Assembly: GCF_034931045.1 (NCBI RefSeq)
Contig: NZ_JAYGHH010000011.1
Span: forward strand, 41,863 to 105,862
DNA from: Nodularia sp034931045
GTDB taxonomy: Bacteria > Cyanobacteriota > Cyanobacteriia > Cyanobacteriales > Nostocaceae
Length of the DNA stretch: 64,000 nucleotides
Reading direction: 5' to 3'
The notes under the pieces were generated by a model. It searched no databases. It saw nothing but the letters and a program-made list of their open reading frames with translations, and had not been told where the DNA came from. The number at the start of each line of letters is the position of its first letter. Position 1 is the first letter of the stretch. The position numbers and the translations under genes were made by a program. Positions 60,213 to 64,000 of this stretch are shown here, in pieces.

Positions 60213-60402
60213 AGTTTGTTTTTCACTTTCCTGAAACTCTCCCCTTTCCTGACCTTCGCATAGCGTCTTCCTTTGGGAGAAGAAGATTGGTTGGGGGTGA
60301 GGTTCTGTTTAGACTCATCCGCATTCAGGAGCTAATCTGATAGACTGACGGAAAATTAAAATTATTATCCCAGATGGTAGCTCAGGGCTAACAACTAAAT
60401 AT

Positions 60403-62037
60403 ATGAGTGAAGCTTTATTTTCTATAGAAAATCTGCGTGTTGCTTATCCTCAGCGTCACGAGGAAGCGCTAAGTTGGGCAATTGATGATGTATCTTTCAC
60501 CTTGCAACCAGGGGAAAGAATGGGGTTGGTGGGTGAGTCTGGTTGTGGTAAATCAACTCTAGGAAGGGCTGCAATGCGCTTGTTACCCCTTGATAGTCGC
60601 GTTGAGGGGCGGGTGAGGTTTCAGGGGGAATCGGTGTTTGATTTGATGCCTGGGCAATTGCGGAAATTTCGGGGAGAGGCGATCGCACTCATTTTTCAAG
60701 ATCCCATGACACGCCTCGATCCTTTAATGACCATTGGTAAGCATTGTATTGAAACTCTTCAGGCGCATTCACCAAAGTTATCCACCAGGGAAGCGAAAGC
60801 ACAAGCGATCGCCACTTTAGCAAAAGTGAATATTCCGGCCAGTCGTTGGGATCAATACCCCCATGAGTTTAGTGGTGGAATGCGTCAACGGGTAGCGATC
60901 GCCTTGGCTTTACTTCTCAACCCCAAGTTAATTGTGGCTGATGAACCCACCACCAGTTTAGATGTCACCGTCTCGGCACAGATTCTACAAGAATTAACCC
61001 GCCTATGCAGTGAAGAAAATATGGCGTTGTTGTTGATTTCTCACGATTTAGCGATGGTGGGCGAGTATTGCGATCGCATCGGTGTGATGTATCAGGGCAA
61101 AATAGTAGAAATGGGTGCGACTGAAACTGTATTTAAACAGCCTCAACATGAATACACGCGATCGCTATTAAAAGCAGCTTTACATATTCAAGCAGTGGAT
61201 GGAGAAAGTAAGAAAGAAACCTCCCAGTCTCCAATATTGCGGATTACAGAATTACAGCAACATTACACTATCGAACCGAATTTTATGGCAAGACTCTGGA
61301 AAAAGCCAGGAGAAACCATTAAAGCCGTAGATGGAATTAATTTGGAACTGTATCAAGGGGAAATTTTGGGATTAGTTGGAGAATCGGGTTGTGGTAAAAG
61401 CACACTATCAAGGACAATATTGCAACTGATTCGCCCTACTGCTGGCAAAGTTGAATTTTTAGGACAAGATTTAACTACCTTATCACGTCAAGAAATTCGT
61501 TCTTCCCGGCGACAAATGCAAATGATTTTTCAAGACCCTCATGCTTGTTTGAATCCAGTGATGACAGTGGGACAAAGCATAGCTGATCCGTTATTTATCC
61601 ACAATCTGGCTGATGCAGAAAAGGCAAAATCGCAAGTTTTGTGGATGTTGGAAAAAGTAGGATTAACACCGCCAGAACTTTATTATCAACGTTATCCATC
61701 AGATTTATCGGGGGGACAGCAGCAACGAGTGGCGATCGCTCGTGCTTTGATTACGCGTCCTAAACTGTTAATCTGTGATGAACCTGTGAGTATGTTAGAT
61801 GCCAGTGTTCAGTCACAAGTGTTAGATTTAATGTTAGAATTAAAAGTAGAATTTGAACTCACCTATTTATTTATTACGCATGATTTGTGGTTAGCACGGT
61901 TTTTATGCGATCGCATTGCTGTCATGAATAGCGGGCAAATTGTGGAATTGGGTACTACAAAGCAGATTTTTACCAATCCTCAACATTCTTATACTATAAC
62001 TTTATTAGCAGCCGCCCCCTTGTTAGCACGTGCTTAA
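60403..62037 (+). CDS. Dipeptide/oligopeptide-type ABC transporter, fused double ATPase
   Basis: 544 residues with two complete ABC ATPase domains in one chain, as in YejF or a DppD-DppF fusion. Domain 1: Walker A GESGCGKS (44-51), signature 'FSGGMRQRVAIALALL', Walker B 'KLIVADEPTTSLD'. Domain 2: Walker A 'GESGCGKSTLSRT', signature 'LSGGQQQRVAIARAL', Walker B 'KLLICDEPVSMLD'. It would power import of peptides, nickel or similar through a permease pair. No permease or binding-protein gene lies next to it, so the partners must be elsewhere. Confidence 0.93.
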   Translation: MSEALFSIENLRVAYPQRHEEALSWAIDDVSFTLQPGERMGLVGESGCGKSTLGRAAMRLLPLDSRVEGRVRFQGESVFDLMPGQLRKFRGEAIALIFQDPMTRLDPLMTIGKHCIETLQAHSPKLSTREAKAQAIATLAKVNIPASRWDQYPHEFSGGMRQRVAIALALLLNPKLIVADEPTTSLDVTVSAQILQELTRLCSEENMALLLISHDLAMVGEYCDRIGVMYQGKIVEMGATETVFKQPQHEYTRSLLKAALHIQAVDGESKKETSQSPILRITELQQHYTIEPNFMARLWKKPGETIKAVDGINLELYQGEILGLVGESGCGKSTLSRTILQLIRPTAGKVEFLGQDLTTLSRQEIRSSRRQMQMIFQDPHACLNPVMTVGQSIADPLFIHNLADAEKAKSQVLWMLEKVGLTPPELYYQRYPSDLSGGQQQRVAIARALITRPKLLICDEPVSMLDASVQSQVLDLMLELKVEFELTYLFITHDLWLARFLCDRIAVMNSGQIVELGTTKQIFTNPQHSYTITLLAAAPLLARA

Positions 62038-62074
62038 TAATTCCTATAATATTCATACTCCCTCTTTTTAGTAA

Positions 62075-62206
62075 GCTATCGTTTACACACAAGTTCTGCC
62101 TGTTTTGCGTCCTAAATTCCCCAAATTTAGGTGACTTTGAAAATTCTTGTTCCCCCATAATTGGGGGCTAGGGGGCAATTCGATCACTTGTGTGTACACC
62201 GTAGCC
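62075..62206. repeat. MITE-like element with 8-bp target-site duplication
   Basis: Outer ends GCTATCGTTTACACACAAGT and the reverse complement of the right end GCTACGGTGTACACACAAGT match at 17 of 20 positions. Perfect direct repeats TTAGTAAG flank it at 62068-62075 and 62207-62214. Inside are two small palindromes, CCTAAATTCCCCAAATTTAGG and CCCCCATAATTGGGGG. It lies between the ABC ATPase gene and the convergent membrane protein gene. Confidence 0.8.
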
Positions 62207-62242
62207 TTAGTAAGAAGAGGATTGGGGTGAGGTTTCACAGAT

Positions 62243-63154
62243 TTAATGATTCTCTTCAATTAATTTAGTTTTGTTGCCATTTATCCCATAAAGTTCAACA
62301 AATCTTTTAAAGAGTAACGTACTGGCATGATTAGAAAATTTGCTTAATTTGAATAAACGCTCAACATTCGTCTCAGTTAAGTTGCGGAGATAGGGTAAAT
62401 CTTCAAATAATGTCAAACAAGAAGCAAAATGTAACAGTATTTGTAGTAGTGGTTTAGGCCAATTTAAATCACTATAAATATCTATAAATAACTGATGTTC
62501 GTTATCCGTCAATGGCAAGATTTGAAAGATAACAATTATTCTTTTATTATTGTAAACGGGGATACTCAGTTCAATTGTATAAGGAGTGTGCAAGATTAAA
62601 TCTACTTCCACAATCGGTTTTCTCCAAATTCTTAAAGGATTAGCTGGAGAATCTAAAACAGTTTGAAATTTGATGATGCCACCGATTTTTGTGGGCTGAA
62701 AGTGGCTAATATTGAGAATTTTTAAGTTGTTTAAGCTGAAGTTATGAACTGTTTCTAAATGTTTTAAATTCAACAGATGATAAATTTGGCAAAGGTAAGG
62801 AAAAGGTAATATATACTCTTGGCTAATCATGTGTCGCTTTTTTAATGCAAATTTATTTGTTTGCATTGGACATAAGTTTCCTTGAGATTGGCTATTTTTA
62901 ATATCAGGTTTTAAATACAGCCAACTAAAAAAAAATAAGGTTGTTGTCAAGAGATGGAAAAATTCCACACTAGATAAATAATTATCAGTATATGCGGCTA
63001 AACTCTTATCAAATATTCCGTAAATCCAAGCGGGAATACCTAGCAGCCAAATACTAGTTTTAAATTTACTGATAAATTCGGCTAATTCTCCAGTAGAATC
63101 TTGCTCACTGGAGTTTTCTGAAAATTCAGGATTTTTAACTAAATTCTTAGACAT
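62243..63154 (-). CDS. Membrane protein of unknown function
   Basis: 303 residues. Two hydrophobic segments near the N-terminus ('TSIWLLGIPAWIYGIF' and 'FFHLLTTTLFFFSWLYL') precede a long soluble domain that is beta-rich in the middle ('KFQTVLDSPANPLRIWRKPIVEVDLILHTPYTIEL' section) and helical at the end. I recognise no family. The gene has no close partner. The base composition is AT-rich like nearby spacers. Confidence 0.65.
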   Translation of the reverse strand: MSKNLVKNPEFSENSSEQDSTGELAEFISKFKTSIWLLGIPAWIYGIFDKSLAAYTDNYLSSVEFFHLLTTTLFFFSWLYLKPDIKNSQSQGNLCPMQTNKFALKKRHMISQEYILPFPYLCQIYHLLNLKHLETVHNFSLNNLKILNISHFQPTKIGGIIKFQTVLDSPANPLRIWRKPIVEVDLILHTPYTIELSIPVYNNKRIIVIFQILPLTDNEHQLFIDIYSDLNWPKPLLQILLHFASCLTLFEDLPYLRNLTETNVERLFKLSKFSNHASTLLFKRFVELYGINGNKTKLIEENH

Positions 63155-63538
63155 AAAAATGTAGGTTTAAATCTTCTCAACTACATTAATCCTAGATATA
63201 GCTAATAGAAACAACCTCTACCTTTAGTGCATATAACTTTTTCAATAGTTTTAAATTCAAAATATTTTTTTGTAGTAATGGCTACAAAATTTATTAAATA
63301 TATTTATTCTAGTCAAATCTTAATTTGGAAAAAATATTTATTATTCCTAATATCAAAATTTCATCTGTTTCTTGAGGATGAAATATAAACAAATCACAAC
63401 TCTTACTACTGTCACATCATGCAAAATGACGATAAATAAACAAACGAACTGAATTTGTGTAGTAATAACTGCGAATTTTATTATTTTGGTATCATTTTAA
63501 AGATTTTCTCAAACAAAAATTTCTCCAAAACGGCAGCA
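63155..63538. other. AT-rich divergent spacer, nothing recognised
   Basis: About 380 bases between the membrane protein gene and the GNAT gene. No repeat family described in this window, no clear promoter consensus and no RNA gene are recognised. Confidence 0.45.
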
Positions 63539-64000
63539 ATGACTATCCGCCATGCGAATGAACTTGATTTACCTGCAATAGTGGCAATTTATAATGCATC
63601 AATTCCCAGCCGCAAGGCCACAGCTGATTTAGAACCAGTTTCTGTCCAAAGTCGCCTGGCTTGGTTTCAAGGACGATTTCGGCAAAGACCTATTTGGGTA
63701 ATAGAAGTAGAAGGTATAGTTGTAGGTTGGCTGAGTTTTAAATCATTTTATGGACGGCCTGCTTATGATGCTACAGCCGAAATTAGTATTTATATTTCCC
63801 CATCTGTTCATCAACGTGGTTTAGGTGGGCTACTCCTCGCCCAAGCAATTAGCGAAAGTCCAAATTTACGGATAAAAACGCTTTTGGGCTTTATTTTTGC
63901 CCACAATCAACCCAGTTTAAAGCTGTTTACCAAATTCGGGTTCCACAAGTGGGGATATTTGCCGCAAGTTGCGGAACTGGATGGTGTGGAACGGGATTTA
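63539..64000 (+). CDS. GNAT family N-acetyltransferase, 3'-truncated by window end
   Basis: The frame opens at ATG 63539 ('MTIRHANELDLPAIVAIYNASI') and runs off the window, with 154 residues visible. 'AEISIYISPSVHQRGLGGLLLAQAI' holds the acetyl-CoA loop (Q/R-x-x-G-x-G/A). The overall layout and 'HNQPSLKLFTKFGF' resemble phosphinothricin or methionine-sulfoximine acetyltransferases (Pat-like). The substrate is not determined. No strong ribosome site is seen. Confidence 0.88.
   Translation, partial: MTIRHANELDLPAIVAIYNASIPSRKATADLEPVSVQSRLAWFQGRFRQRPIWVIEVEGIVVGWLSFKSFYGRPAYDATAEISIYISPSVHQRGLGGLLLAQAISESPNLRIKTLLGFIFAHNQPSLKLFTKFGFHKWGYLPQVAELDGVERDL

Noticed and set aside
62153..62170. CCCCCATAATTGGGGG as the terminator of the ABC ATPase gene
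   Set aside because: It lies inside a MITE with target duplications and is not followed by a T-run.

Overview
The window looks like a draft contig from a filamentous, probably heterocyst-forming cyanobacterium of the Nostocales. The HIP1 octamer GCGATCGC is scattered throughout. There is a Ycf34 iron-sulfur protein, a ChlH-type magnesium chelatase large subunit, a LabA-like NYN protein, a probable PatD (heterocyst frequency), many PAS/GAF/CBS hybrid kinases, AT-rich spacers, heptad repeats of the AGTCAAA type and several families of short interspersed repeats. Four runs of N mark assembly gaps. Two of them (in murG and rel) break the reading frame only because the placeholder length is arbitrary. 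No tRNA, rRNA or CRISPR array was recognised.

Layout. 1-5.0 kb: the 3' end of a heme-dependent N-demethylase-like gene, then a CBS/PAS hybrid histidine kinase. 5.0-8.4 kb: a RCK potassium channel divergent from argD, then a cupin protein. 8.7-13.1 kb: an accessory stretch with a XRE-NACHT STAND NTPase, an orphan 123-aa gene with its own promoter and terminator, a small membrane protein and a pentapeptide-repeat membrane protein that overlaps tsaB tail to tail. 13.0-15.5 kb: tsaB, ycf34 and the CCA-adding enzyme. 16.1-20.6 kb: a second hybrid kinase and a Doc/Fic toxin with an unusual upstream partner. 20.8-24.6 kb: a ChlH paralogue.

25.7-31.2 kb: a LabA-like gene, an OmpR-type two-component pair, an ureidoglycolate lyase-family gene, holA and an exported DUF4168-type protein. 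31.4-36.8 kb: a vanadium haloperoxidase, a site-2 protease with CBS domains, a methyltransferase and a sterol desaturase/SDR fusion. 37.0-39.9 kb: a phospholipase D/EF-hand/helix-hairpin-helix lipoprotein and a cysteine desulfurase. 39.9-45.3 kb: a nucleic-acid-processing block with a ribbon-helix-helix-like protein, an OLD-like ATPase, a Toprim-like partner, an XPB-type helicase and a Bax1 (DUF790) nuclease. 45.6-64 kb: SDR, murG, an M15 peptidase, a GAF/PAS kinase, a cobalamin-binding protein, a methyltransferase, a CNNM/CorC-type protein, rel, probable patD, an Rpn-type nuclease, a fused dipeptide-type ABC ATPase, a membrane protein of unknown function and a GNAT cut by the window end.

Most genes are single transcription units or pairs, as is usual in these genomes. 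The parts that best merit a second look are the 40.4-45.3 kb ATPase/Toprim/helicase/nuclease block, the XRE-NACHT protein, the Doc toxin with a non-Phd partner, and a set of MITE-like elements. One MITE family supplies the stop codons of two unrelated genes, and one element still has a perfect 8-bp target-site duplication. Repeat units have also been absorbed in frame into two conserved enzymes (the ChlH paralogue and the XPB helicase).
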